Shown here piece by piece: positions 9,154-19,044 of a stretch of 64,000 bases of DNA. Position 1 is the first letter of the stretch, and each line of letters opens with the position of its first letter. The stretch lies in NCBI RefSeq assembly GCF_039522585.1, contig NZ_BAAADR010000021.1; one strand, 5' to 3'. A program made the position numbers and the translations under genes. The notes below the pieces were generated by a model, which ran no database searches, was not told where the DNA came from, and saw nothing but the letters and a program-made list of their open reading frames with translations. Source of the DNA: Bisbaumannia salifodinae. GTDB taxonomy: Bacteria; Pseudomonadota; Gammaproteobacteria; Pseudomonadales; Halomonadaceae.

Positions 9154-10614
9154 ATGAACGCACATCTCGAACAGCTCGAGCCGCGCCTGCTGTGGCGCCA
9201 TTTCCGCACCCTGTGCAATACCCCGCGCCCCTCCGGCCACGAGGCGGCCCTGGTGGCGACCCTGGAGGCCTGGGCCGAAGCCCGGGGCCTGGCCCATGAC
9301 CGCGACGCCTACGGCAACCTGCGTATCCGCAAGGCGGCCAGCCCCGGTTGTGAGGCGGCCCCCGGGGTGATCCTCCAGGGCCACCTGGACATGGTGGCCC
9401 AGGCCAATGCCGATCACCCCCACGACTTCACCCGCGATCCCATCGCCACCTATGTGGCGGAGGACTGGCTGCATGCCCACCACACCACCCTGGGCGCCGA
9501 CAACGGCCTGGGCGTGGCCGCGGCCCTGGCGATCCTCGAGGACGAGACCCTGGTGCATGGTCCCCTGGAGGCGCTCTTCACCCTGGAGGAGGAGTCCTCC
9601 ATGGGCGGCGCCCTCAACCTCGCCGAGGGCTGGCTGGAGGGGCAACTGCTGCTCAACCTGGACTCCGAGGACCGCGGTCAGGTCTATGTGGGCTGCGCCG
9701 GTGGCGCCGACGTGGTGGTGGAGGCGCAGCTACCCACCAGCCCCCTGGGCGAGGAGGAACGCGCCTATCGCCTGGCCCTCACCGGCCTGGTGGGCGGCCA
9801 CTCGGGCATCGATATCCACAAGGGACGCGGCAACGCCAATCGCCTGCTGATGCGGGTACTGCGCGCCCTGGCGACCTGCGAGGTGCGCCTGATCGGCTAT
9901 CAGGGGGGCACCTTGCGCAATGCCCTGCCTCGGGAGGCCTTCGCCACCCTGGCACTGCCGGAGGACGAAGTGACCGCGGTCCGGGCGCGCCTGGAGGCCC
10001 TGGAGACGGAGCTGCGCGCCGAGCTGAAAGGCGTCGACGAGGGGCTGCGCCTGACGCTCGGCCCCTGGGACGGCGAGGCCGAGGAGGCCCTGACCCCCAC
10101 CGCCAGCCACCTGCTGGTGGACGCCTTGCACGCCGCCCCCTGCGGGGTGGAGCGGATGAGTGCCGAGCTGCCCGGGGTGGTGGAGACCTCCAATAACCTG
10201 GGGGTGGTGACCCTGGAGGCGGGGCGCTTCCACCTCTGTGCCCTGGTGCGCTCCCTGCGCGATAGCGCCACCCGGGATCTGGCCGATCGCTTCCGTGCCC
10301 TGTTCGGGCTGATCGGCGCCCGCACCCGGGTGGAGAACGCCTATCCCGGCTGGACCCCCGACCCGCAGAGCCGGCTGCTGGCACGCTTCCGCGACCTGCA
10401 CCGACGGCGCCTGGGCCGTGATCCCGAGGTCAAGGTGATCCATGCGGGCCTGGAGTGCGGCATCCTGGGGGGCAAGTACCCGGCACTGGAGATGATCTCC
10501 TTCGGGCCGCTGATTCGCGGGGCCCATTCGCCAGATGAACGCGTGGAGCTGGATTCCGTCGAAGAGTTCTGGGGTCTGCTGCGGGCCCTGGTGGAGGAGC
10601 TGGCCGAGGGCTAA
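9154..10614 (+). CDS. pepD: Cytosol non-specific dipeptidase / aminoacyl-histidine dipeptidase
   Basis: Zinc metallopeptidase of family M20C, 486 residues, close to E. coli PepD (485). It hydrolyses dipeptides, including Xaa-His, in the cytoplasm. Expected metal and catalytic motifs appear in order: GHLDMV near residue 80, LGADNGLG near 117, TLEEESSMG near 146 with the catalytic glutamate, LNLDSED near 170, and a late histidine in the GAHSPDE segment near 457. It stands alone with a terminator behind it. The 221 bases before it (8933-9153) hold no gene or signal I can recognise. Confidence 0.92.
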   Translation: MNAHLEQLEPRLLWRHFRTLCNTPRPSGHEAALVATLEAWAEARGLAHDRDAYGNLRIRKAASPGCEAAPGVILQGHLDMVAQANADHPHDFTRDPIATYVAEDWLHAHHTTLGADNGLGVAAALAILEDETLVHGPLEALFTLEEESSMGGALNLAEGWLEGQLLLNLDSEDRGQVYVGCAGGADVVVEAQLPTSPLGEEERAYRLALTGLVGGHSGIDIHKGRGNANRLLMRVLRALATCEVRLIGYQGGTLRNALPREAFATLALPEDEVTAVRARLEALETELRAELKGVDEGLRLTLGPWDGEAEEALTPTASHLLVDALHAAPCGVERMSAELPGVVETSNNLGVVTLEAGRFHLCALVRSLRDSATRDLADRFRALFGLIGARTRVENAYPGWTPDPQSRLLARFRDLHRRRLGRDPEVKVIHAGLECGILGGKYPALEMISFGPLIRGAHSPDERVELDSVEEFWGLLRALVEELAEG

Positions 10615-10636
10615 GCCGCACACTCGAGTCAGAAAC

Positions 10637-10665
10637 CAAGACGCCGCCCTTAGGGCGGCGTCTTG
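10637..10665. terminator. Bidirectional terminator between pepD and dps
   Basis: CAAGACGCCGCCC pairs perfectly with GGGCGGCGTCTTG around a TTA loop, between convergent genes. Confidence 0.8.
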
Positions 10666-10685
10666 GCGAGATAGCGGCTGGATTA

Positions 10686-11159
10686 CTAGCCCAGATAGGC
10701 GTTAAGCATCCAGACGGTCTTCTCCTGCTCGCGGATATAGTCGCCGGCCTGGGCGGCGGTGCCCTCGTCGTCGGCGTCCGAGGCCAGGGACAGGATCTCC
10801 CGCTGCAGCTCGATCAGGGTCTGGTAGCCTTTGAGCACGCCGCGCACGCAGGCCTCGCCGTCGTGGACGTTCTTCTCCTCGACGATGCGCGACAGCTGGG
10901 TATAGTCGCTATAGGCGTGCACCGGCCGATGGCCCAGGGTCAGGATGCGTTCCGCTACCTCGTCCACCTTGGTCAGCAGGTCGGTATAGAACTCCTCGAA
11001 CTTGGCGTGCAGCTCGAAGAACTGCGGGCCCTTGACGTTCCAGTGGTAGCCGCGCACGTTCATATAGAAGATCTGGTAGTTGGCCAGCAGCTCGTTGAGC
11101 TTCTCGGCGAGCTGGCTGGCGCTGGATTCGTGCAGACCGATGGCGTTGATATCGGACAT
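10686..11159 (-). CDS. dps: Dps-family ferritin-like DNA-protection protein
   Basis: Twelve-subunit mini-ferritin that oxidises and stores Fe(II) and protects DNA from peroxide. The start at 11159 (MSDINAIG) is set by AAGGAGG just upstream; an in-frame ATG further out at 11231 overlaps an operator-like palindrome. The 157-residue product carries the inter-subunit ferroxidase residues H39 and H51 of one chain and D66/E70 of the other (YHWNVKG, then DEVAERI). No DNA-binding lysine-rich tail is evident at either end, so it may act as an iron store rather than coat DNA. Confidence 0.88.
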   Translation of the reverse strand: MSDINAIGLHESSASQLAEKLNELLANYQIFYMNVRGYHWNVKGPQFFELHAKFEEFYTDLLTKVDEVAERILTLGHRPVHAYSDYTQLSRIVEEKNVHDGEACVRGVLKGYQTLIELQREILSLASDADDEGTAAQAGDYIREQEKTVWMLNAYLG

Positions 11160-11220
11160 CTGGGATGCCTCCTTGATCCATGGTGAATACGGATACCAGT
11201 CTAGGTCCCGGCTCGGGACA

Positions 11221-11240
11221 TGATAAGACATTTCTTATCA
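11221..11240. promoter_or_regulatory. Perfect palindrome upstream of dps
   Basis: TGATAAG-ACATTT-CTTATCA is a perfect 7-6-7 dyad about 60 bases before the dps start. It resembles Fur/Mur-type GATAA...TTATC sites more than an OxyR site. The regulator is inferred, not shown. Confidence 0.5.
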
Positions 11241-11296
11241 TAGCCCCCATAGTCGGCCTTAATCGTGATCCGGCGCAAGGCGCCGGGTAGCTCGCC

Positions 11297-12439
11297 TCAG
11301 GTATCAGAGCCCCAGGCGCGGATCAGCCGGATCAGGCTCTCGGCGCGATCCGCCAGCAGCTCGGCGCAGCGGGCCAGGGCGCTATCCAGGTCCATGGGGC
11401 CGTCGGCCAGGGCGAAGGCGGTGGTGATGCCTTCGTCGTGGGCGGCCTGCCACTGGGGTCCCAGGCGACCCGCCAGCACCACGCAGGGGATGCCGGCGGC
11501 GCGGGCGCGGCGGGCGATGCCCACCGGGGTCTTGCCGGCCAGGCTCTGGCCATCCAACTGCCCCTCGCCGGTGATCACCAGGTCGCTGCCCTCGAGCAGG
11601 GCAGCGAAGTCGACCTGCTCCATCACCAGCTCGATACCGGGGCGCAGCTCGGCGCCCAGGAAGGCCCGGGCGGCGAAGCCCATGCCGCCGGCGGCGCCGG
11701 CCCCGGGCAGGTCGCGATGATCCTCGCCGAGGATGGCGGCGGCCCGCTCGGCGAAGTGCGCCAGGGCGGCATCCAGGCGGCCCACCGCGGCCTCGTCGGC
11801 ACCCTTCTGGGGGCCGAAGACGGCGCTGGCGCCGCGTTCGCCCAGCAGGGGGTTATCCACGTCCACGGCGGCCTGCACCCGTAGGCCGGCCAGGCGTGGG
11901 TCCAGGCCATCGAGATCGAGGCGTGCAAGCTCGGCCAGGGCCGCGCCACCGGGGGGCAATTCCTCGCCGCGGGCATTCAGCAGGCGGGCCCCCAGGGCCT
12001 GGAGCATGCCCGCCCCGGCGTCATTGGTGGCGCTGCCGCCCAGGGTCAGCAGCAGGTGGCGGGCACCGGCATCCAGGGCCTCGCGGATCAATTCGCCGGT
12101 ACCATGGGTGGAGGCGTTCAGGGCATCGCGCTCATCCCGGCTCAGCGCCTCCAGGCCGCTGGCCTGGGCCAGCTCGACGAAGGCGGTTCGTGACTCCGCA
12201 AGCCAGCCCCAGGCCGCCTCGACGGGGCGCCCCAGGGCATCCTGCACCCGGGCCAGTCGACGCTCGGCGCCGGTGGCGGCGAGCAGGGCATCCAGGGTTC
12301 CTTCGCCGCCATCGCCCATGGGGCAGAGCACGCTGCTGGCCTCGGGGGCGGCGCGGCGGATACCCTGGGCGATGGCCGCCGCGGCGTCGCTAGCCGCCAG
12401 GGCGTCCTTGTAGCTGTCGGGGGCGATCAGGATCTTCAT
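11297..12439 (-). CDS. Glycerate kinase (GarK/GlxK type)
   Basis: Phosphorylates D-glycerate to 2-phosphoglycerate (glycerate 2-kinase, type I fold), linking glyoxylate or tartronate metabolism to glycolysis. The 380-residue length is the family's. It begins MKILIAPDSYKDALAA and carries GDGGEGT (about 43-49), GSATNDAGAGM near 135, DVDNPLLG near 192 and a late VITGEGQLDGQSLAGKTP near 290, all hallmarks of the family. It is monocistronic; no glyoxylate carboligase or tartronate reductase gene is adjacent, so which pathway it serves is open. Confidence 0.9.
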   Translation of the reverse strand: MKILIAPDSYKDALAASDAAAAIAQGIRRAAPEASSVLCPMGDGGEGTLDALLAATGAERRLARVQDALGRPVEAAWGWLAESRTAFVELAQASGLEALSRDERDALNASTHGTGELIREALDAGARHLLLTLGGSATNDAGAGMLQALGARLLNARGEELPPGGAALAELARLDLDGLDPRLAGLRVQAAVDVDNPLLGERGASAVFGPQKGADEAAVGRLDAALAHFAERAAAILGEDHRDLPGAGAAGGMGFAARAFLGAELRPGIELVMEQVDFAALLEGSDLVITGEGQLDGQSLAGKTPVGIARRARAAGIPCVVLAGRLGPQWQAAHDEGITTAFALADGPMDLDSALARCAELLADRAESLIRLIRAWGSDT

Positions 12440-12623
12440 GTCGGGGTCTCCTGGGAATCAAGCCGTGGGCCGGTGGTCAAGAGGCTTATCATTTGTCTGC
12501 ACGGAGCCGGCCGTGCCGGGAGCGGCGGCGCCTGGGGCTACGCTGAGCATAAGAGCTGGCCGGGCCCCTTGCACGTCCCGCGTGCTCCGGCGTCGGCGAG
12601 GCGGTTCCCCTGGGAGGTGTGTG

Positions 12624-13142
12624 ATGCGTATCTGCGGGCTCTTTTTGATTCCCCTGGCCCTGGCGGGCTGTGCGGGGAGCGCCGTGACCCCATTGCACCA
12701 GCCGTTGGTGACGGTGGCGGAGTGCCGATGGGAGGCCCCGGCAGGCATGGAGAAGGTCGACTATGCACAGCGAGTGGTGCGGGCCCTGGAGGCCGAGGGT
12801 TTCAGGCTTCGCGACAGCGATATGGCGCTGGGCCTGATCAGCGCCGAGAGGACCTCGGCGGGGCCGCTTCGGGCCTATGGCTTCCCCTTCGATCGCCATC
12901 CGTGGCACTCCCTCGGCCTCGGTTATCATCGCCCCTATCCGCACCTCTTCGGCGCCTATCACCCCGACTATCGGGCGATCGACCAGGAGCGGGTCTCGGT
13001 GTGGCTGGGCACGGACGAGGTGAGGGTTGGCCGGGACGTCCGCCGCCGGGAGCCCAACGGCGTGACCCGCACCCTGGGACGCGCCGGCAACGCCGGCTTC
13101 TGCCGCGGCCTGAAGGCCTCCATCGAGGAGACAGCGACATGA
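12624..13142 (+). CDS. Putative lipoprotein upstream of DctB-like kinase
   Basis: Product of 172 residues with a short signal sequence and lipobox LAGC (C16), so probably lipid-anchored in the envelope. GGGAGGTG precedes ATG 12624; a longer frame from 12438 would remove the N-terminal signal and is rejected. I do not recognise a family. The middle is rich in H, P and Y (around residues 90-115), followed by a charged strand region. The stop overlaps the start of the next lipoprotein (ATGA), which in turn overlaps the sensor kinase, so all four genes to 16621 look like one translationally coupled operon. Confidence 0.75.
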   Translation: MRICGLFLIPLALAGCAGSAVTPLHQPLVTVAECRWEAPAGMEKVDYAQRVVRALEAEGFRLRDSDMALGLISAERTSAGPLRAYGFPFDRHPWHSLGLGYHRPYPHLFGAYHPDYRAIDQERVSVWLGTDEVRVGRDVRRREPNGVTRTLGRAGNAGFCRGLKASIEETAT

Positions 13143-13489
13143 AACGAGTCTGGATCTGCGCCCTGACGCTCCTGCTGCTGAGCGCCTGCGCCGCCACGCC
13201 GCCGGCGGCCGAGCCTCGGGAACTGAGCCTCGGTGCCCCGCGGCCGGCGGTGATGACGGCGGCGCTGAACCTGTTTACCGACCGGGGCTATGTGGCGCTC
13301 GGCGGTGACGCCCGCCTCGGGCGCCTCGAGTTCGTCCGCGGCGACGACCGGATTCGCGTCGATGCCCTGAGCGAGGGGGAGGGGAGTCGTGTCGGCCTGC
13401 GCGGCTGGCGCAACGGTCGGGCCTTGGCCCCCCATGAGCTCGACCCCCTGCTGGTGGAACTCCAGGCCGAGCTGGGTCTGCTGCCTTGA
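13139..13489 (+). CDS. Small putative lipoprotein coupled to DctB-like kinase
   Basis: Product of 116 residues with lipobox LSAC (C17). ATG 13139 overlaps the stop of the preceding lipoprotein gene. The mature part is a small alpha/beta domain; I see no known family signature. Its stop (TGA 13487-13489) overlaps the TTG start of the histidine kinase. The tight coupling suggests, as inference, an accessory envelope protein for signal sensing or for the transporter the system controls. Confidence 0.75.
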   Translation: MKRVWICALTLLLLSACAATPPAAEPRELSLGAPRPAVMTAALNLFTDRGYVALGGDARLGRLEFVRGDDRIRVDALSEGEGSRVGLRGWRNGRALAPHELDPLLVELQAELGLLP

Positions 13490-15250
13490 GTCGGCGGGGC
13501 ATCCGGCGCTTGCTGTTGGCGTCCCTGGCCGCCCTGGCCCTGATCAGCCTCTGGTGGCTCTGGCACTGGCAGTATGCCCAGGCCCAGGCGGAGGCCCGGC
13601 GCCACGCCGAGGCTCGCCTGGCCCTCTATGGCAGCAGCCTGCAGGGGGCCCTGGAGCGTTTCACCTACCTGCCGGACCTGCTGGCGCGTCAGCCCCTGGT
13701 GCAGGCCGTCCTGCTCGATCCCGCCGGCGTCTTCCTGCCCCAGGTCAATGCGCACCTGGCCCGGGTGGCGGAGCGCTCCGGTGCCGAGGCGATCTTCCTG
13801 GTGGACGCCGAGGGGGTCACCCTGGCCAGCAGCAATCATGCCGGCCCCGACAGCTTCGTCGGCCACGACTACCGCTTCCGCCCCTATGTCCAGGATGCCC
13901 TGGCCGGGGGGCGGGGGGAATTCTTCGCCGTGGGCAGCACCACCGGGCGCCCGGGCTACTTTATCGCCGCGGCGGTGGGCCAGGAGCGCGAGTCGCCCAC
14001 CGGGGTGCTGGTGGTCAAGGTCTCCCTGGAGTCGCTGCAGACCGATTGGCGCCGGGCCGGTGAGCGGGTCCTGCTGGTGGATGCCAACGGCGTGGTGATC
14101 CTCTCCAGTCGCCCCGAGTGGCGTTACCGTCGCCTGGGGGAACTGTCGCCGAGGGCCCAGGCGGAGATCCGCGCCCAGCGCCAGTTTATGGAGCACCCCC
14201 TGGAACCGCTCGGAAGCCGGCTGGGAGATGGCTCCCTGCGTATCGGCGAGCAGGGGCTCGGTGAGCGCTACATGGCCAGTGCCTTGCCGCTGGCGACCCT
14301 GGGCTGGCGGATGCACTACCTGACCCCGGTGCGTCCCCTCTATGTGAGTGCCCGCAATACCCTGCTGGGGGGCGTGGCGGTGTGGCTGGCGCTGCTGCTG
14401 CTGGGACTCTGGCTGCGCGAGCGGCAGAAGCGCCAGCGCCTGCGCGAGCGGGAGGCGCGGATCTTCCGCGAGGCCAACGAACAGCTGGAGGCGCGGGTGG
14501 TGGAGCGCACCCGCGCCCTGCACGAGGCCCAGGCGGAGCTGGTCCAGGCCGGCAAGCTGGCGGCCCTGGGCACCATGGCGGCGGGCATCGCCCACGAACT
14601 CAACCAGCCCCTGTCGGGCATTCGCACCTATGCGGCCAACGGCGAGCGGCTGATGCAGCGCGGGCGTTCGGAGGCCGCCGAGGAGAACTTCCAGCGTATC
14701 CAGGGGCTCTGCGAGCGCCTGGCCACCCTGATTCGCCAGCTCAAGCTGTTCGCCCGCAAGGGCGGCGCCCGGGAGCCGGTGGACCTGCGGGCGCGCCTCG
14801 ATTTCGTGCTGGAGCTGCTGGCCGAGCGTCTCGATAAGCAAGAGATCGCCATGGCGATGCGACTCCCCGAGGCCGGGGCGCCCTGGGTGCTGGGGGACGA
14901 GGTGCGCATCGAGCAGCTACTCACCAACCTGCTGCGCAATGCCCTGGATGCCCTGCACGGCGTCGAGGCGCCGCGACTGGAGGTGAGCATCGAGGAGGCG
15001 TCGTCGTGCTGGGTGGTGCGTATCGCCGATAATGGGCCGGGCATTCCCGAGGCGCTGCTCGACAAGCTCTTCGATCCCTTCTTTACCACCAAGGCGGTGG
15101 GTGACGGTCTAGGCTTGGGACTCTTTATCAGCTTCGGTATCGTTCAGGACCTGGGCGGCCGGCTCCAGGCCGGCAATAATTCGACGGGGGGCGCCTGGTT
15201 CCGGGTCGAGCTGCCCCGGGCCGCCGTCCAGCTGAAACGAGAGACAGACC

Positions 15251-15258
<8 letters not shown>
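13486..15258 (+). CDS. DctB-type sensor histidine kinase
   Basis: Membrane sensor kinase of 590 residues. TM1 is at about 8-24; a periplasmic double-Cache/PAS region covers about 25-285; TM2 is near 290-310 (GGVAVWLALLLLGLWL); a coiled coil follows. The dimerisation domain has the phospho-acceptor H370 in AAGIAHELNQPLSG. The ATPase domain shows LLTNLLRNALDAL (N box), DNGPGIP and GLGLGLFIS. This is the DctB/C4-dicarboxylate architecture, but the ligand cannot be deduced. The start is TTG 13486, overlapping the previous stop. It overlaps the response regulator gene by 8 bases. Confidence 0.85.
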
Positions 15259-16621
<1,363 letters not shown>

Positions 16622-16624
16622 TTT

Positions 16625-16640
16625 TGTTATATTGTAACGT
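16625..16640. promoter_or_regulatory. Candidate Zur box
   Basis: TGTTATATTGTAACGT matches 14 of 16 positions of the core Zur operator TGTTATANTATAACAT. It sits directly before the DUF1007-NicO gene pair, with GAGG and the ATG at 16657 just downstream. Repression by zinc-loaded Zur is inferred. Confidence 0.65.
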
Positions 16641-16656
16641 TATTGAGGCGTGTCGA

Positions 16657-17334
16657 ATGCCAAGTTTCCATCGTGTGATCAGGCGCTGTCTGGCTGTCGG
16701 ATGGCTTGTAATACTGGGCCTGCCGTTAGGCGCCCAGGCTCATCCCCATGGCTGGATCGACCTTAGCGTGCGGCTGATCCTCGACGATCAGGGGCGGGTC
16801 GAGGCGCTGCATCAGCGCTGGCGCATGGATCCCTTCTATAGCCTGGTACTGCTGGAGGAGCTGGGCCGCGCCGAGGGTGACGAGCCCCTGGAGGCGCGCC
16901 TGGATCAGCTGGGCCTGGAGATTCGCGATACCCTGGCCACCCAGGATTACTTTACCGAGGTGAGTCACGGCGGCGATGCCCTGACCCTGGGCGAGGTCAG
17001 CGAGTACACCGTGATGGAGCGGGGCGGCCGTGTGGAGTTTATCTTCCTGCTGCCCCTGGCCGAGCCCCGCCCCCTGGGGGAGGCGACGCTGCGCTACCGG
17101 GTCTTCGATCCCACCTACTATATCGAGGTGGTCCACGAGGCGGATGACCGGGCGCCCCGGGAGGATGCCCTGGTGGTCGGCGGCGATCATGACTGCGAGA
17201 CCCGCATCCTGCCCGCCGACCCGGACCCGGCCCAGGTGGCCGAGGCGGCGCGCCTGGACACCGATGACCAGGCCCCCGAGGGCCTGGGGCGCTATTTCGC
17301 CGAAACCGGAGAGGTTCAATGTCGTATCGAGTGA
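16657..17334 (+). CDS. DUF1007 family periplasmic protein
   Basis: Exported protein of 225 residues; signal peptide 1-28 ends AQA, and the mature chain starts HPHGW, a potential N-terminal metal-binding motif. The fold matches the DUF1007 family, which is regularly encoded beside NicO/RcnA-type metal permeases. ATG 16657 is chosen for the GAGG at 16645 and because the alternative TTG 16624 lies in the Zur-like box. It probably forms an operon with the NicO gene 31 bases downstream. A role as periplasmic metal chaperone or partner is inferred from context only. Confidence 0.75.
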   Translation: MPSFHRVIRRCLAVGWLVILGLPLGAQAHPHGWIDLSVRLILDDQGRVEALHQRWRMDPFYSLVLLEELGRAEGDEPLEARLDQLGLEIRDTLATQDYFTEVSHGGDALTLGEVSEYTVMERGGRVEFIFLLPLAEPRPLGEATLRYRVFDPTYYIEVVHEADDRAPREDALVVGGDHDCETRILPADPDPAQVAEAARLDTDDQAPEGLGRYFAETGEVQCRIE

Positions 17335-17365
17335 GGAACATCGATTGGGGTGACGGAGACCGGCG

Positions 17366-18403
17366 ATGCCGGCGGTAATCGGTTTCCTGCGCTCCCCCCG
17401 GGGCCTGGGCGTCACCGCCCTGGGCGTGTTGCTGCTGGCCGGACTGCTGTGGCTGGCTCAGGGCGGCGCCCAGGGCCTGAGCCTGCAACTGGTGGCTTGG
17501 CAGCGCGATCTGCACCGGGCCCTGACCCTGGCGATCACCGAACTCTCCGGCACGCCCACGGCGGCGGCCTGGACAGGCTTGCTGGGCATCAGCTTCGGTT
17601 ATGGGATCTTCCATGCCGCCGGGCCCGGGCATGGCAAGGCGGTGCTCTCCACCTATCTGCTGACCCAAGGCGGTGCCCTGAAGCGCGCCCTGGCGCTCTC
17701 CTGTGCCGCCTCCCTGTTGCAGGCCCTGGTGGCCATCGCCCTGGTCACCACCCTGATCCATGGCCTGGGCTGGCTGACCCGCCAGGCCATGGGCTCGGTG
17801 GTCTGGGTGGAGCAGGCCAGCTTCCTGATGGTGGCCCTGCTGGGGCTCTGGCTCTGCGGGCGGGCTATTCGTCGGCTAAGGGTGGCTCGCGCCTCGGCCC
17901 GGGAGCATCACGACCACGGCCACCACCATGACCATCCGCATGATCACGACTGCGGCTGTGGCGGGACTCACCACCTCGGCCCGGCGCAGGCCGGCGACTG
18001 GCGCACCGCCCTGGCCACGGTGGTGGCCATCGGCCTGCGTCCCTGCAGCGGTGGCGTCCTGCTGCTGGGCGCGGCTTCGCTGCTGGGATTCTTCTGGGCC
18101 GGGGTGGCGGCGGTGCTGGTGATGGCCCTGGGCACGGCCTTGATGGTCTCGGCCCTGGCCCTGGCCAGCGTCCTGGCCCGGGACTGGGCGCGCCGCCGCC
18201 TGGCTCGCCAGTCACGCTCCGCCCTCGCCGGCCCCCTGCTGGGTTGGGCCGCCTTGGGCGGTGGCCTGGCCATCGCCCTGCTGGGCCTCACCCTCTTCGT
18301 CACCGGGGTCAAGAACCCCGCCTCGGCGCCGCTGCTGGGGGCGCCGCCGGCCGTCCAGGATGGCGAACCGAGTGCGCCCCGTAGCCCCTTCGGCGGCCAG
18401 TAG
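17366..18403 (+). CDS. NicO/RcnA-family divalent metal permease
   Basis: Inner-membrane protein of 345 residues with about seven hydrophobic segments. It carries the family motif FHAAGPGHGKAVLSTY near residue 83 and a cytoplasmic, histidine-rich linker near 181-204 (HH-D-HGHHHDHPHDHDCGCG) typical of metal transporters, followed by GLRPCSGG, the second metal signature. The family exports nickel or cobalt. With a Zur-like box and DUF1007 upstream, a zinc-related role is plausible here. A hairpin overlaps its stop codon. Confidence 0.8.
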   Translation: MPAVIGFLRSPRGLGVTALGVLLLAGLLWLAQGGAQGLSLQLVAWQRDLHRALTLAITELSGTPTAAAWTGLLGISFGYGIFHAAGPGHGKAVLSTYLLTQGGALKRALALSCAASLLQALVAIALVTTLIHGLGWLTRQAMGSVVWVEQASFLMVALLGLWLCGRAIRRLRVARASAREHHDHGHHHDHPHDHDCGCGGTHHLGPAQAGDWRTALATVVAIGLRPCSGGVLLLGAASLLGFFWAGVAAVLVMALGTALMVSALALASVLARDWARRRLARQSRSALAGPLLGWAALGGGLAIALLGLTLFVTGVKNPASAPLLGAPPAVQDGEPSAPRSPFGGQ

Positions 18404-18410
18404 GCCGCCG
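18391..18410. terminator. Hairpin between nicO and HIT genes
   Basis: CGGCGGCC-AGTA-GGCCGCCG, a perfect 8-bp stem overlapping the NicO stop, between convergent genes only 11 bases apart. It lacks a long U-tract. Confidence 0.5.
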
Positions 18411-18414
18411 CTTC

Positions 18415-18840
18415 TTACTCCTCCAGATCCAGCCCCTCGATAATCGCCAGGATCTCGTCGCGGCGCCGGGCCTGGCCGTCCGCGTCGTAGGGTTCCGCCC
18501 GGCCTTGGCCCCACACCGGGGCCGGCCAGGCGGCATCTCCCGCGAAGCGCACGATCACATGCAGGTGCAACTGGGGCACCATATTGCCCAGGGTGGCCAG
18601 GTTGAGCTTGTCGCCGCTGAGGGTCTTCATCAGCCCCTCCCCCAGGGCCGTGGCCTCGCGCCAGAGCGTCGCCTGATCCTGCGTCGACAGCTGATAGACC
18701 TCGCGGATGCCGGGCCGCCGCGGCACCAGTACCAGCCAGGGGAAGCGGGCGTCGTTCATCAGGCGGACCTGGCAGAGGCCCAGTTCGGTGACGGGGAGGG
18801 TATCGGCTTCCAGCCGCGGGTCGAGGGTGATGTCGCTCAT
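18415..18840 (-). CDS. HIT family protein
   Basis: Histidine-triad nucleotide hydrolase or transferase of 141 residues. The triad reads QLHLHVIVR (H92, H94), with the third position replaced as in many bacterial HIT proteins of the FHIT/Ap4A-like branch. ATG 18840 has AGGAG upstream. The reaction is probably cleavage of a nucleoside phosphoramidate or dinucleoside polyphosphate; the physiological substrate is unknown. Confidence 0.85.
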   Translation of the reverse strand: MSDITLDPRLEADTLPVTELGLCQVRLMNDARFPWLVLVPRRPGIREVYQLSTQDQATLWREATALGEGLMKTLSGDKLNLATLGNMVPQLHLHVIVRFAGDAAWPAPVWGQGRAEPYDADGQARRRDEILAIIEGLDLEE

Positions 18841-18977
18841 GGGGGGCTCCTGGGTGGCAAGAATTGGCCGGGGCTGGGGTGGCGATCGGCAATAGTTTGC
18901 CGATGGTGAGGGTTCCTTGGCCAGTCGTCGGTCTATCGACACCGCTAATACGCTGATTTTAAATGCAGTTGTATAAG

Positions 18978-18994
18978 CTGGCAGGAATATCGCT
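18978..18994 (+). promoter_or_regulatory. Sigma-54-like promoter upstream of TAXI binding protein
   Basis: CTGGCAGGAATATCGCT has GG and GC dinucleotides exactly 12 bases apart and differs from YTGGCACGRNNNTTGCW at two positions. It is 51 bases before the ATG of the binding protein. A sigma-54 activator (DctD-type) is encoded 2.4 kb upstream. Confidence 0.5.
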
Positions 18995-19044
18995 CCTATC
19001 GAATGGCATAACCATAACAAGCCATCATCGACAGGAGAGATAGC

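Noticed and set aside
17900..17975. Separate metal-binding gene suggested by the His-rich stretch
   Set aside because: It is in frame within the NicO permease and is the family's usual cytoplasmic loop.
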